A DNA stretch of 64,000 nucleotides from Nageia nagi (GCA_050084985.1 JBITNC010000001.1:44516001-44580000); one strand, 5' to 3'; shown: positions 24,529 through 36,192, counted from the first letter of the stretch. Program-made: numbers and translations. Notes: generated by a model from the letters alone, not told the origin.

Positions 24529-25540
24529 GTACAAATCATAGAAATAGGTATGGGAACTTACAAAATAGATGATACAAACTTATTTACATCCATTAAAGAC
24601 TTGGGATGGCCTTGAATATTGGCTCTTTTAAGCCACTAGCACCATGTTGTTCTACATATAGGGTGCCAACACCATACAGATGATGATGTTAGTGATCCTT
24701 CCAACTCTATTCTATCTAAAATGATGAACCAATCTTCTGAAGGTGATGTACCCACATCTTCCAAATCATGTAAAGACTTTTCTTCTACTTTTGTTCAAAA
24801 ATATATGGTTAACAATTGCAAGTACAAGGGAGGAGGTTTAGGTAAAATTGAGCAAGGTATGTTTGATTTTTCTATTTTTCCAAAAACATAGCTTACTAAG
24901 ATAGGTCTAGGTAGTGATGGACAGGTCAAACAAAAATGGGTCTCATATAGTTTGTTAAAACATCCAATGTGATAGAATTATTTGATGAAATTGATGAAGA
25001 TATGTGGATTGATCATAGATTTCCTCTTGCCTTTAATTATTTCAGTACTAATGATGATTTGCTTGAATACTTGGGGCACATTCAAAATTGCCCAAGTCTA
25101 ATGAAAAATATCATTCCTTCTATATGCTTCATGAATATGCTTACTTTGGCCAAGAGGTCAATTTTCATGATGTGTTACAGGTTCATCCCTTAGAAGAAGT
25201 TAAGATTGTTCATCTTACTATGGAGGATTTGCCATCATTATTACCAATAAAGAAGGATCTCATCTTCCCATAAGAAGAGTTGCTAAACATTAACATCGAC
25301 ACTATAGATAAGGAGAGATTGCTTCAAATTGGAGCAACACTAATGTCTTTTAAGCAATAAAGGTACAAATCTAAATTCATCACACATTCTAAAAATTTTG
25401 GTTGGTCTTATGATGATATACCTATGTTATATCCTTCATTTGTTATGCATAATTTGCCATTAATAGCAAATACCAAACCAATTAAGCAGAAGCCTAGAAA
25501 AATGCATCCTTCTAAGGTCTTGTTAGTCAAAAAAGAGATT
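24529..25540 (+). pseudogene. Protease-RT linker region of the Tat gypsy element
   Basis: Short plus-strand frames (24969-25193, 25088-25273) connect protease to RT. They hold the variable, acidic linker usual at this place in Tat elements, with no catalytic motif. A motif at 24815-24850 (…KYKGGGLGK.EQG) looks like the G-rich 'GLG' peptide that follows protease in this lineage. Stops interrupt it. Confidence 0.55.
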
Positions 25541-26250
25541 GAAAAATAGTTGCAAGCAGGATTCATAGAGCCTATTGATTATTCTAATTGGATGTCCAAC
25601 ATTATTCCTATTACTAAACCAACTATTGAAATACAGGTATGTACTGATTTTCATTATATCAACAACGCTTTTCTTAAGGATGATTTTTTATTGCCTACTA
25701 TTGATATGATTGTTAATAGCATAGCTGGTCATGATATGTTATCATTTATGAATGATTTTTCTAGTTACAATCAAATATTAATTAACCCTCTTGACCAACA
25801 TAAAACCACTTTCACAACCCCTTGGGGCAATTGTTTTTATAAGGTTATGCCTTCTGGACTAAAAAATGTCAGTATGTTCCATAAGAATATTCACACAATA
25901 GTGGAGGTTTATGTTGATGACATTCTTATCAAATCAAATCAAGGTCAAGACCATATCCAATTCCTTAAAGAGGTATTTGATATTTTGAAAAGGTACAACC
26001 TAAGACTTAAACCTCCAAAATGTGCATTTGGAGTTACTTCCAAAACATTGTTAGTGTTCATGGTTTCAAGTAGAGGAATTGAAGTAGATACTAAGAAATT
26101 AAAAGCCATTATTGACATGCCTCCCCTAGAAACTTGAAACAACTTATAAGTCTTTAAGAAAATATAAATTCAATTAGGAGGTTCATCCCACAACTAAGGG
26201 ACAAGTGTATACCATTCACTCACTTACTTAAAATGGATGTCAAGTTTGCA
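25500..26250 (+). pseudogene. Reverse transcriptase of the Tat gypsy element
   Basis: A 195-codon frame (25550-26137) covers RT motifs in order: AGFIEPIDYSNWMSNIIPI, VCTDFHYINNAFLKDDFLLP, the motif A region FMNDFSSYNQI, TTFTTPWGNCFYKVMPSGLKN, and YVDDILIKS at 25910-25936. The YVDD catalytic box is intact. Motif A has Asn at 25751-25753 where the catalytic Asp is expected, and several residues are missing between the PSGLKN segment and YVDD. RT normally copies the element RNA primed by a tRNA. This copy would be inactive. Confidence 0.88.
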
Positions 26251-26329
26251 TGAAATGTGAATTGCCAAAAAGCATTTGAAGATGTCAAAAAAATTTGCTT
26301 AACCCCCCTATCCTTGATCCCATGGATTT

Positions 26330-26700
26330 TTCCCAACCTACTTACTTGTATATTTTAGCCTCCTTGTATGCCATAGGAACCATGTTGTGTCAAAAAATTG
26401 AAAATAAAAAATAAAGGGTTATCTATTATCTAAGCAAGACATTGGTTGAATATGAGACAAGGTACACTCCTATGGAGAAGATTTGCTTTGCTATGATATT
26501 TACCATTGAAATATTAAGGCATTACTTATTATATTGCACCACATATGTTGTTATTCCTATTGATCCTTTAAAATATCTTATGGCTAAACAACACTTATTC
26601 GGTAGATTTGAAAAGTGGCTAATTTTATTGCAAGAATTTCATATTAATGTGGTAAAGAAAAAATCCATTAAAGGATAGGCCATTAAAGATATGATAGCAT
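26330..26700 (+). pseudogene. First RNase H (retroviral type) of the Tat gypsy element
   Basis: The segment around 26345-26420 (…YILASLYAIGTMLCQ…) and the frame 26442-26678 (YETRYTPMEKICFAMIF…LRHYLL…PLKYLMAKQHLFGRFEKW) follow the gypsy RNase H / RT connection pattern. A stop at about 26413 and others break it. The role is removal of the RNA strand of the hybrid. Confidence 0.8.
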
Positions 26701-26869
26701 ATTCCCCTGAGGAAGGTGAGGAGGTGATCCATGAAGAATTTCTTAACATTTTTTAGGAGGAACCATAGTGCCAACAACCTAATGATCTATCAATAGGGTC
26801 CCAATGGCATGACTTTGAAGAGATCTTCATCCCTGATGAATATATTTATCTTTTAAAGGATGAGCCTAT

Positions 26870-27270
26870 AGTATGGACCCTGTATTTTGATGGTTCTAGA
26901 TGCATTCATAGAGTAGGGGAAAGTATTATTTTGATCTCCCCTACCAATCAATTAATTCCTATTGCCTATAAATTGGATGTCAAATACACTAATAATATGG
27001 TTGAGTATGAAGCTTTGATATTGAGATTGAAGGCGGATTTAGAACTAAAAATCATAGATAACAATTTATGGGGACTCACAACTTGTTGTCAACCAAGTGA
27101 AGGGTAATTATGATACCAAATATGATAAGCTAAGGCCTTATATGGTGGTTGTGATTGAGTTGTTGGATAGACTTGATAGGTATACTATTGAGACCATTCC
27201 TAGGATGAATAACAAATATGCAGATGCTGTGGCAAGTGCAACCTCTTTGGTACCAATTGAGCTTGAAGAT
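26870..27270 (+). pseudogene. Second, archaeal-type RNase H (aRH) of the Tat gypsy element
   Basis: The reading from about 26873 shows WTLYFDGSRCIHRVGESIIL and then NNMVEYEALILRLK, the D…E pattern of the archaeal/plant-type RNase H fold (RVT_3-like). The third acidic region near 27070 (GDSQLVVNQV-type) is present after a frame change. An aRH between RH and integrase is a hallmark of Tat/Ogre elements. The domain is shifted and degraded. Confidence 0.78.
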
Positions 27271-27667
27271 TAAGAGACCATTATCACTATCCGTAAGTTA
27301 AGTTCTCCATCTTACACAACTCATATTCATTCTATTTTTTCCTTTCTTATTACCAATGATGATGCTTTTTAAGACTAGTATTTTTACATCTATAGCTACT
27401 TAAAATACCAAAGTGTTCCTTCTAGTTATACTAAGAATGATAGACTAAGATTGAGAAGAACTGCTATGAAATATGTTATCATTAGTGATATTTTATATAG
27501 AAGATCCTTTGATAGTGCTTTGTTAAGATGTTTAACATAGGATGAGATAGATACTACTTTAGAGCAAGCTCATGATGGATTATGTGGTGGCCATTTTCAT
27601 GCAAAATCTTTTTATACAAAGATCTTGATAATATGGTACTATTGACACACTATGGAAGAATATTGTC

Positions 27668-27672
27668 AAACT
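27668..27672. repeat. Target-site duplication AAACT, left copy
   Basis: AAACT precedes the copia LTR start TGTTGGAATG and recurs at 36701-36705 after the other LTR. It lies inside the gypsy integrase reading frame. Confidence 0.92.
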
Positions 27673-27736
27673 TGTTGGAATGTATAATGCATCATTGTAA
27701 AGGTTTGTATTAAATATTCTATGTAAGCTCACTAAT

Positions 27737-27765
27737 ACTTAAGGGTATCATTTGATACCTTAAGT
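27737..27765. promoter_or_regulatory. Conserved imperfect hairpin in the copia LTR
   Basis: ACTTAAGGGTATCA and TGATACCTTAAGT form an inverted repeat with a 2-base loop and one bulged G. The same structure is present in the other LTRs of the family at 36266-36294, 49314-49341 and 57549-57577. It lies upstream of the TATA box in U3. Function unknown. Confidence 0.7.
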
Positions 27766-27893
27766 ATTTAAGTGAATATTATAATGTAACTTATCCTACA
27801 CTCCATGTCATGAGCATGCCCCTTAGGTAAAAGGATGTGCATGTCATGCTTTTGTACATTGGATAAAAGGATGATTCAAAGAGGGATTTTGGT

Positions 27894-27902
27894 CTATAAA
27901 TA
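27894..27902 (+). promoter_or_regulatory. TATA box of copia element 1, 5' LTR
   Basis: TATAAATAG, also present in element 2 (minus strand, 57419-57411 and 49184-49176) and in the left-edge LTR (40-48). In the 3' LTR of element 1 it is mutated to TTTAAATAG (about 36424). Confidence 0.7.
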
Positions 27903-28169
27903 GAAGGTTTCTCTTTGCGATCACACACCAATTATGAAGTAAATTTACGCTATAAGATAGAAGTGTAGGAGTTGAGTATTAGGAGGATTGTAAGAGAGTT
28001 GTATTTTTTATTGAAGTAAAGATCTATTTAGTGAATGTACTCCTGGTTGGAGGAACCACTTACATCTTGTGTTGTGAGATTGCTTTGTGAGTTTGTTAGA
28101 TGTAATTGTGATCTTTCATGTGATCTTGGTTGATTAGGAATTATCTTGTTAGTTTTAGTTCCTTCAAAT

Positions 28170-28181
28170 TGGTATCAAAGC
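28170..28181 (+). other. Primer-binding site of copia element 1
   Basis: TGGTATCAAAGC, three bases after the LTR, is one mismatch from the initiator tRNA-Met complement TGGTATCAGAGC. The same one-base variant occurs in element 2 and in element 3. Confidence 0.9.
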
Positions 28182-31100
28182 TTGGTGTGGAAGCTCTTCT
28201 TCAACACTTTGGGAGGTTCTTCATCCTTAGTCATCATCTTTGGAAGTTTACTCTTCTTCATTGTGAGGTAAAATCAAGAGAAGGTATAACTCCTCATTTT
28301 ATAGCAATTCAATGTAATTGTTATTTATACTAACAATTTCTATGTTAGTTGCAATTCTAATTACAAAATTGCTTTATATATATTTTACTATTACAAAAAT
28401 TACCTTAATCCTCCTATTAAAAAAAAATATATAGTTGTACTCAACATTTTTTTAATAGTAACACAAAGTAAGGTAATTTTTTTTATTATCAAAATAATTA
28501 TAAATGGTTCATTTATTCAAAATATGACCTTCTTTAAGTCTATCCTTGTTTGATACTAACAAAAAAGAAGAAGTGTGCTTTTACAAAAATTTATATGCAT
28601 TACTTAGTATGCTATCTTCTTTTTTTAAAATTTTGGTGGGCTATTCTTTGTTTTATTTAAATAAAAAAAGGGGGGGATGTTGTGGCTAGTAGTGCAGCAC
28701 CTGGCTGGTGGTAGTGAAAGTCCTCCTCCCAGTCTATGCTGGCTCTTTGATGCCTTATGTAGGCTCTCTCCTTGCCATCTTCTCCTAGTGCCACTCCTCA
28801 TGGATCCCAAGTCACTCCTCATGGATCCCTCCTCTTCTCTTCTCCTATTCCCTATTCCTTAACATGGGTCTATGATTATAGCTCCAAGAAGAAGAGGTCT
28901 TGAGTTTCCTATAGCAGATTGTAAATATTGAGAGTCTAGTCAAGGAGATCGTTGAAGGTAACTATCTATTCATGGCTTAACTAATGAATGTGTAGGCTTT
29001 TGAGCAAGTGCAGGTTGCCATGTTAACTTCCTTTTTACTATTATCTAGTCATTATTACTATAGTGGTTTGGTGTAGATGCATCCTCTCCTCTACCAAAAC
29101 TCAGCTGTAGCACCCATCGCCCCATCACTCTTAAGATTAACCCTCACTTGGTTGCACTGCTAGCTCAAACATTAAAAATTTGCATTATGTATTTAACCCT
29201 ATGCCCTTATGACTATGCCTCCATTGCACATCTCACACAGCCTAGCTCCTACTCTATTATTGTTAATTATGTAGCTATTCTCCCATCCTCTCTATTTCTC
29301 ACCTAGCACCTATCTCCCATTTTTTTCTCTCTTCTTTGTTGAAAATAAACCAACAACTAAGGTCTTAACCATCGACTATAATCCTCTTGAGCTAAGGTTG
29401 GATTTGACACTTATTGTCATGTTTTTCCATGCCTCTCCTCTTCTACGTAGGGTCATTAATTTTTTATCTTTATTATCTTTTCTATTTAATGCTTACATAC
29501 TTTTGTGAGCAAAATGTTACTTGCAAGATATAGCTTAGCATTAATTTCCATTTAATGGAGTATGGGTCTCCACTTTACATTTATTTCCTGCTAACTTAGT
29601 AGGTAGTTTATGATGTCCTTCTCCTTGTTTAAAGAGAGTAAGTTTTTTTAATAGAGGAGAAATTAAAACCTTCTTTTTGAATAGAGGAGAAATTAAAACC
29701 TTTTTTTAATGGAGGAGAAATTAAAACATTTTTTGGATGAAGGAAGAATTTAAAACCTTTTAAAGTATTAGCTTTAAGAATATTATTTTATAAACATTTT
29801 TTTAATGACTAATGTCTAAATCTGTTAAGGAAAAAGGTAATTTTTTGGAGGTTATCTCAATGGCAATTTTTTTGAAATTGCAAAATAATTAAAGATTGGC
29901 ATTATTTTAGGATATTTTTAATGTTCTAATCAAATTGCATTTTTTAATTTACTTAAGCAAAAATGCAATTTCTAGAATGCCAACTTCTTACCTTTTTTTC
30001 CTTAAGTTAATATTTTAAATGAAGGGAAAGCATCTTATTTAGAGATTTTTAAGTAAAAAGGGTGAATTTTATGAATTTTTTACTTAAAGTTTAAAAACAT
30101 ACTTAATTTTAAGTTAAATGCTTATATTTTTAAGTTAAGTTCTATGCATGCTTAAATACTTATTTGTTAAGTAAATAAATGCATGTTTAGTTCTTAAATT
30201 TTATGCATGCCTAATACTTAGAACTTAATTTTTGATAAATGCTTAAGGAATTAAAATTTAAGTAAGATACTTATTTTTTTAAATCAAATAATGCATGCTT
30301 AAGGTTTTAAATTTTTTGTAAGTTAATGCTTAAGACTTAAAATTTTTAATGCATGCTCAAGGACTTAAATTTTTTAAGTTTATGCTTAGAACTTAAAAAT
30401 TTTAAGTTAAATAATAATGCATACTTGGCACATAAGTTGAATAATGCATGCATAGTACTTAAGTTGGAATAATGTATGTTTATTACTTAAGTTATGATGC
30501 CTTTTTACTTCCTTATGCAAGTTATGGGAATGTTACATGATATATTTGATAGGATATTTTCAAGTTATGTATGTTTATGCTTAAGTATTTTATTTATGCT
30601 TAAGTATTTATTCCTTATGCAAAGTTAATAAATAAACTTGTGCAAAAATAGGAATGATGTATAGATGTACTTTAGGGGTTGGTAAACAAAACCCATTGGA
30701 CACTTAGGTTTCAAATTGAATGGATGATATTTTATTTATGCTCCTTACTTCATGTTTCATTTTTTTCTTATGCAAATAAAAATGCAAACATTGATATGAG
30801 CAACCCCCTAAAATGAACACATCTGTATGTACATATTGCAACATGACTTTTTGAGGATCCATGAGGTGAAGACAGGTGAACTAGAGCCTTTAAGTTCAAC
30901 AATCCAAGTGGTAAAAAGTTTGTACTTATTAATTGCCCCTAAGTCATTTATTGGTCTCAACATAACTCTATTAGGTGGACAGGCATGTGTGTAGTGATAC
31001 CACATGTTTGCACATCCATTCAAGGATTATCCTAATAACCTAAGAGGAAAACTTGAAACCTAATCAAAATTACTAATTTGGCTGATCCAATAAATATTAA

Positions 31101-31500
31101 AACTTTGATAAATAGCTAGTACTTCTCCTTGTGAGAGTATATTGATGCCCAAGGGGAACTGGTTGAAGATTGGTAGGACCTGGGCTTCTCTTATGTGGGC
31201 ATACAAGTGAAGGCCTAATTTTAGATAAGAAAATAAGTCTCAACAATGTCACTCTACATCTATAATTCTTGATATGAGAAATGTATTTGGGTCCATGGGA
31301 TATTATTTGAGTTGTACAACATTTGCACTTATAAATAAAATCAAGCATGTCTTTAGTGTTAAATGTAACATGTATTATTTACTTGATTAAAATTTAATAT
31401 TTAATATTATTTATTGAAATCATATGTTTATTAATTCATATTATTGTATAGCAAATGGGAGAATCCTTTTTAACCCAAATACATTCTTGATTGTTCTAAC
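28182..31500 (+). other. Long non-coding leader of copia element 1
   Basis: About 3.3 kb separate the primer-binding site from gag, far more than in typical copia elements. It includes a less AT-rich pyrimidine-rich section (28690-29350), a minisatellite (29640-29760), a stretch dense in 'tgcatgc' and 'acttaa' motifs (30050-30500), and a section (30790-31350) that clearly matches the leader of element 2 (54350-54830, minus strand). I see no gene in it. Confidence 0.7.
29640..29765 (+). repeat. Short tandem repeat in the leader of copia element 1
   Basis: Four imperfect units of about 35 bases share 'aata(g/c)aggagaaattaaaacc', separated by T-runs. Confidence 0.85.
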
Positions 31501-31504
31501 TATG

Positions 31505-32400
31505 GGATTTAATAACCTTAGATGAAAGTTGAATTGCAAACAAGAAAGCTTTGGCAAACAGTGAATGAAACCTTGTACTTCTTATAGATGAGAAGGCACT
31601 AGAGGCTTACAACATAAAAAATGAGTTGGAAACCTCCATGATTTATGATGCAACTTTAGATGATGTGGTCTTGATGATTTCCTCTTCAACCTCAGCAAAG
31701 GAAGCACGGGATAAGCTTAAGCAAATCTACTTTGGTTCAAACTTTTTAAGAATATTTACCATTCTATAAAATTTTCTTCAATCTCATCAAAGGGAAGATG
31801 AAAATATGGCTATCTACTTGAATAAAATCATTAATTTAAAGACCCAACTTGTTACTTATGGATGCAATTATATCAATTATGAGTTCATGGTCTTTATCAT
31901 TCTTCAAAGCCTCTCTTAAATGTTTAAAACCTTTGTAATAGTTATGAAAATAAGGCTTGATGATGAAAAAGAAGTCTTCTCCTTGAGAACCTTTCAAGTC
32001 ACCTATTGAAGCATGAAGAAACTTTAAATAATGAAGTGTTGATTTCTTTTCCTAAAGATAATAATGTTGCTCTTGAAGCAACCAAAACTCCTTTCAAAAA
32101 GAAGTTCAACCATCAAAGGAAATCTTATCTTTTTTAAAAAAAAATTTGAGAAAAGAAGTAATGGCTATAATAGCAATAGGAATAATAGAAACAACAACCA
32201 CATCAACAATAATAATGGCAACAACAATCATTTCAAGTAAAGAGATGGAAAAGGTAAAACAAACACTCCTTATCCTAAGAAAAAGTTTGATAGCAATTGT
32301 AAATATTATGGCATTCAAGATCACAAAGAAATTAATTTCTATAAATAGAAAAGAGAGAAAAATATAAAGGTAATGGAAATGTAAATAACTACAAAGGAAA
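31505..32400 (+). pseudogene. gag of copia element 1
   Basis: Fragments align with the 239-codon gag frame of element 2. Recognisable in order are AYNIKNELETSMIYDATLDD (about 31597-31656), ISSSTSAKEARDKLKQIYFG, QREDENMAIYLNKIINLKTQ and CNYINYEFMVFIIL. This is the copia gag (UBN2-type) pattern with alternating helices. A basic, Asn-rich tail follows (about 32150-32230). Stops occur after TIL and in the ILQSLS segment. It is not translatable as one protein. Confidence 0.85.
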
Positions 32401-32439
32401 AAAATATTCATATTGATTTTGCTACAGCACTCTACTCCA

Positions 32440-32720
32440 TGTTTTGCTCTTTTTCATCTGAATGGATTGTTGACTCTGGTTGCACTAATCACATATGCTT
32501 TGAAAAAAAAATTTTAAAAACTTTCACAAGTATAAAAAGGATTCTATTGTGATAGGTGATAACTCTACCCTTGAAGTCTAAAGAATTGGGAGTGTGCTAA
32601 TTCACAAAAATGTTCTTGAAAATGTTCTCTATGTTCCTAAGTTAAGGATGAATCTTCTCTCCATGATCCAAGTTACTAAAAAAGTGTACTCTTTTGCATT
32701 TAAATCTCAATCTTGATGCA
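32440..32720 (+). pseudogene. Protease of copia element 1
   Basis: The active-site segment EWIVDSGCTNHICFE lies at 32460-32504, with the catalytic Asp-Ser-Gly intact (Asp codon 32472-32474). It is followed by a frameshift and then by GDNSTLEV-like and 'VPKLRMNLLS' segments (about 32635-32665) typical of copia protease. A stop (TAA) lies near 32580. Element 2 has Ser for the Gly. Confidence 0.85.
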
Positions 32721-32724
32721 TTAA

Positions 32725-33700
32725 GAAAGGACTTGCCACTTTGGTTAAAATATCAATGAAAGATAACCTCTATATTATGAATCAAGTTTCATCAAAGATG
32801 TGTCTTACTCTTAATGTGTGTTTTAAAGGCAATCTTTGGCACCATCATTTATATCACCTTAACCACAAGAGTATTCAAATCATGAAACACCAAGAACTTG
32901 TAGAAGGATTGCCTTCAATTTCTCTTTTGATTGGTCTATGTGAGAAGTGCATTCTTGGCAAGATGCATAGATAAAAATTTGAAAAATATAAGGCAACAAG
33001 AGCATCTCAACCTCTTCAATTTATGCATTTAGATTTGATGGGTCCATCTCAGGCTACATTGCTCAGAAGAACATCTTACATCTTGACCTTCATTGATGAA
33101 TTTAGTAGGATGACCTTTGGGTATCTACTTGAGCACAAGGATCAAACCTTTGAGAGTTTTAAGATTTTTAAGGCCTTTATTAAGAATCAAAGTAACCTTA
33201 AAATCAAAATGTTGAGATTAGATAATGGATGAGAATATAACAACAATGAGTTCAATGAATATTATGCTAACTATGGAATCAAAAGGTAGTTTACACTTCC
33301 ATACACTCTTCAGTATAATGATGTTGCCAAAAGGAAAAATAGAATAATTATAGAGATGGCTAGATGTTTGTTGGGTAATATTTCTAAATTCTTATGAGAT
33401 GAAGCTATGAGCACTGCTATTTACACCTTGAATAGGTGTTCCACAAAAGTTGTTTAAAGTAAAAATCCTTTTGAGGCATGGTTTGAAAGAAAAACTAACA
33501 TTTCTCACCTTAAGGTGTTTGGTTGTGAAGCTTTCTTCTACATTATTTCTAAGAAAAGAAATAAGTTAGATAAAAGAGTTGAAAAATGCATCTTTGTGAG
33601 TTATAATAGTCAACATAGAAGCTACAAGCTTTACTCTCCAACCTATAAAGTAGTGTTTCTTTTAAGGGATGTAGAGTTCAATGAACTTCTTAAAGAATTT
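32725..33700 (+). pseudogene. Integrase of copia element 1
   Basis: The zinc-binding part is at 32835-32960: H-x4-H (LWHHHLYHLNHKS) and C-x2-C (CEKCILGK). The core shows HLDLMGP with the first Asp (33032-33034) and RLDNG with the second (about 33221), followed by a TGA where GGA is expected (33230). At 33317-33343, NDVAKRKNR replaces the usual NGVAERKNR, so the catalytic Glu is Lys (AAA 33329-33331). The 134-codon frame at 33515-33919 covers the GKX-like end (VFGCEAFFYI…KRVEKCIFVSYN…YKLYSP). Integrase would insert the DNA copy; this one is dead. Confidence 0.9.
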
Positions 33701-33919
33701 ACTTCTAATGAGGATGTTGATGATCTAGAGGAATCTTCAATTGCTCCTAACTGGTTGGATATTGATGTAGACAACTCACCTCAAAATCAAAATTCTCCAA
33801 CACAAAGGGTAACAAGGAGCATGACCTTGAACAAATCCTTAATTGACAAGATTGACAATAAGCACAAGCCCTCAACCTTCAAGAAGCTTCTATGCATGAG
33901 TGCTAGATGGAAGCCATGA

Positions 33920-34760
33920 AAGTGGAGTATGAGGTGCTTATGAAAAATAAAACTTGAGACTTGGTTCTTTAGCCTAATAAAAAAAATGTCTACAAGGTCA
34001 AATTTAATTCAGTTGAAGATATTCAGAAATACAAGGCAAGGTTAATAGCTAAAGGTTTTGCTTAGAAATACAATGTAGATTATGAGGAAACCTTTGCTCC
34101 CATGGCAAAGATGCTAACTATGAGAGTTATCCTTACTCTTTCTATAGCTCAAGAATGGAAAGTTTTTCAACTTGACATCAAAAGTGCATTTCTCAATGGT
34201 GACTTAGATGTGAAAATCTTTATGAACCAACTAGAAGGGTTTATTTTGGAAGGTAAAGAGTCCTTTGTGTGCAAGCTAAAGAAGTCCTTATATGGACTTA
34301 AGCAAGCACCTAGAACCTAGTATAGAAAGATTTTAGAGTACTTCATGGACATTAGATTCTTCAAGTGTTTTTTTTATTCTAATTTATATGTGCTCAATCA
34401 AAGAAAAGAAGTGGTCTTGATTCTCTTTTATGTGGATGTTTTTTTATTTACTAGGAATAATGATGAAATCATTCAAGAGTGCATATCCAAACTTAAAGCA
34501 ACATTTGAAATGATTAATCTTGGTATCTTGCATTACTATATTGGAATGCAAGTGTATCAATACAAAGATTGTACTTATCTCAATCAATCTAAGTATATAT
34601 CAAACAGCTTGCAAAAATTTAGAATGGAAGAATGTAGATATGATACAATCTTAATCTCTCTTAAAATCACTATTTCTCTAAGTTCCAACTCTCAGTTAGC
34701 TAATGTTATAGCTTATAGGTAATTAATTGGTAGTCTTTTGTATTTAACTATATCTAGGCT
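33920..34760 (+). pseudogene. Reverse transcriptase of copia element 1
   Basis: Motifs in order are VKFNSVEDIQKYKARLIAK (33995-34055), TFAPMAKM, the motif A region VFQLDIKSAFLNGDL with its Asp present (34165-34205), MNQLEGF, CKLKKSLYGLKQAP, and YVDVFLF at 34429-34449. The last should be YVDD; the second Asp codon is GTT (34438-34440). The 125-codon frame 34345-34722 spans the palm and thumb. A TAG stop sits at 34318-34320. Confidence 0.92.
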
Positions 34761-34769
34761 AGATATTAC

Positions 34770-35394
34770 CTTTATAGTGAATCTGATGGCATGATTTATG
34801 TAGAAACTTTATGTTGAGCACCTCAGTGCTATTAAGCAAATATTAAGGTATGTTGTAGGGACTAAGGATCTTTCTCTCAGGTATTCCAAGTTGCCCTTGT
34901 TTGTTATCTCTAGATTCTTAGATTTTAACTATGGAGAAGATAGAGATGATATAAAGTCAACCTCTATGTATGTGTTTAGCATTGGTTTAGGTGTTATCTC
35001 TTAGGCTTCCAAGAATCAACCTATTGTTTTTTTTTCCACCATAAAAGCTCAATATCATGCCATGTCTATTGTAGCCCAAGAAGCTATTTGGCTAAGGTAT
35101 CTTCTGAAAGAAATTAGGTATGAGCAAGGTGGCTCATCTTTGATATCTTTAGATAATTAGTCAACTATTTCTTTAGCTAAGAATCTAGTGTTACATTAGA
35201 GAATAAAACATGTGAAAATCCATGCCCATTTTATCAAGGAGAAGGTTTTTGATGGCATCATACACTTGGAGTATTGTCCATCCACCTTAAACTCCATTGA
35301 TTTGTTCACCAAGCCCCTTTTGAAAGCTCATTTTTGTAAGCTTAGAGATGATATTGGATTTGTAAAGTTGCCCTCAAGGGGGAGTGAAGTTTGA
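34770..35394 (+). pseudogene. RNase H of copia element 1
   Basis: Fragments include SKNQPIVFFSTIKAQYHAM (about 35010-35060), IVAQEAIWLRYLLKE (35069-35113) and, in the frame 35212-35394, HAHFIKEKVFDGIIHLEYCPS and DLFTKPLLKAHFCKLRDDIG. This is the standard copia RNase H C-terminus. The pol frame ends at 35394, immediately over the first polypurine tract. Confidence 0.9.
35376..35384 (+). other. Upstream polypurine-tract duplicate (PPT1)
   Basis: AAGGGGGAG followed by TG, identical to the tract directly before the 3' LTR (36193-36201). Element 2 has the same sequence at 50227-50219 on the minus strand. It overlaps the end of pol. Confidence 0.8.
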
Positions 35395-35499
35395 ATTCTT
35401 GTGTTGAATTCATGTTTGTGATGATAACTTCACCCCTAGGAGGATTTTGTGTTGTATAGTGTTGATTTTGTTGTACACCTTCTTGGTAAGTTTGCTCTG

Positions 35500-35725
35500 C
35501 ATGAGGAACTTGTTGTACAAGTTGGCCAATCTAGCACTATTTAGTTATCCATGTATGAGAAACTCTTACATGTATTTTGACATTGTTCAATTATCCATAT
35601 GTGAGGAACTCTTATGTGCATACTCTATTTTTTATCAATATAACATTATTTAGTTATCCATGTGTGAGAAACTCTTATGTGTCTTTTGGTACTATTCAAT
35701 TATCCATATGTGAGGAACTTGTATG
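35500..35725 (+). repeat. Tandem repeats in the 3' tail of copia element 1
   Basis: Four imperfect units share 'ttatccat(a/g)tgtgag(a/g)aactcttatgtg'. They are grouped as pairs with a longer period of about 110 bases. The homologous array in element 2 is at 49870-50075. Confidence 0.85.
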
Positions 35726-36192
35726 TGCATGCTCTATTTTGTAATGATAATCAATGCATATTTTATATATAGTAGGTGACTTTAAGTTTTTGGCATGGCA
35801 TCTTTATGATGACTTATAGTGCACCATTGATTAGTTCATGATAGCATTTGTGTGATTCATCTATCCTTGTTGATATAAATATGATGCATCTAATTGATCT
35901 TGTTATTTGAGCTACTTATGAATTGTAGGTTCCTTTGAGAATGTATGTTACTTACCTTAAGTATGCAGGCTCTTGGAGACTCTTCATGACTTTCAATTGG
36001 ATGACTACTTCATGTACATTGAAATTGGTTGTAGGTAATGATTGTATTTGGTAAAGTAGTGAGTCTCAAACTAGATCTTTCTTACTTTATGAATATGTAA
36101 AAAGTTCTTATCTCTGTTGTATCTATTTGAAGGAAAACTCTCTTAATTTCTCTTTTTTTTCTCTCTTACTCACTCTATCCCAATATTGCATT

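Larger units (their letters stand above)
27673..28166 (+). repeat. 5' LTR of copia element 1
   Basis: It starts TGTTGGAATG and ends CCTTCA. It contains an imperfect hairpin at 27737-27765 and a TATA box TATAAATAG at 27894-27902, which is presumably the promoter. It is followed by the primer-binding site. Confidence 0.95.

Noticed and set aside
28677-28862. 61-codon frame in the copia 1 leader as a host gene fragment
   Set aside because: The translation is low-complexity L/P/S-rich from a pyrimidine-rich stretch with small internal repeats; no family recognised.
32106-32411. 101-codon minus-strand frame with a hydrophobic, membrane-like translation
   Set aside because: It is antisense to the Asn/Lys-rich gag tail of copia element 1; the hydrophobic look comes from the repeated codons read backwards. 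The same applies to 53292-53621 opposite the gag tail of element 2.
35376-35384. First polypurine tract as the true 3' LTR boundary of copia element 1
   Set aside because: The LTR match to 27673 starts only at 36202 and the AAACT duplications fix the ends, so the early tract is not the LTR junction.
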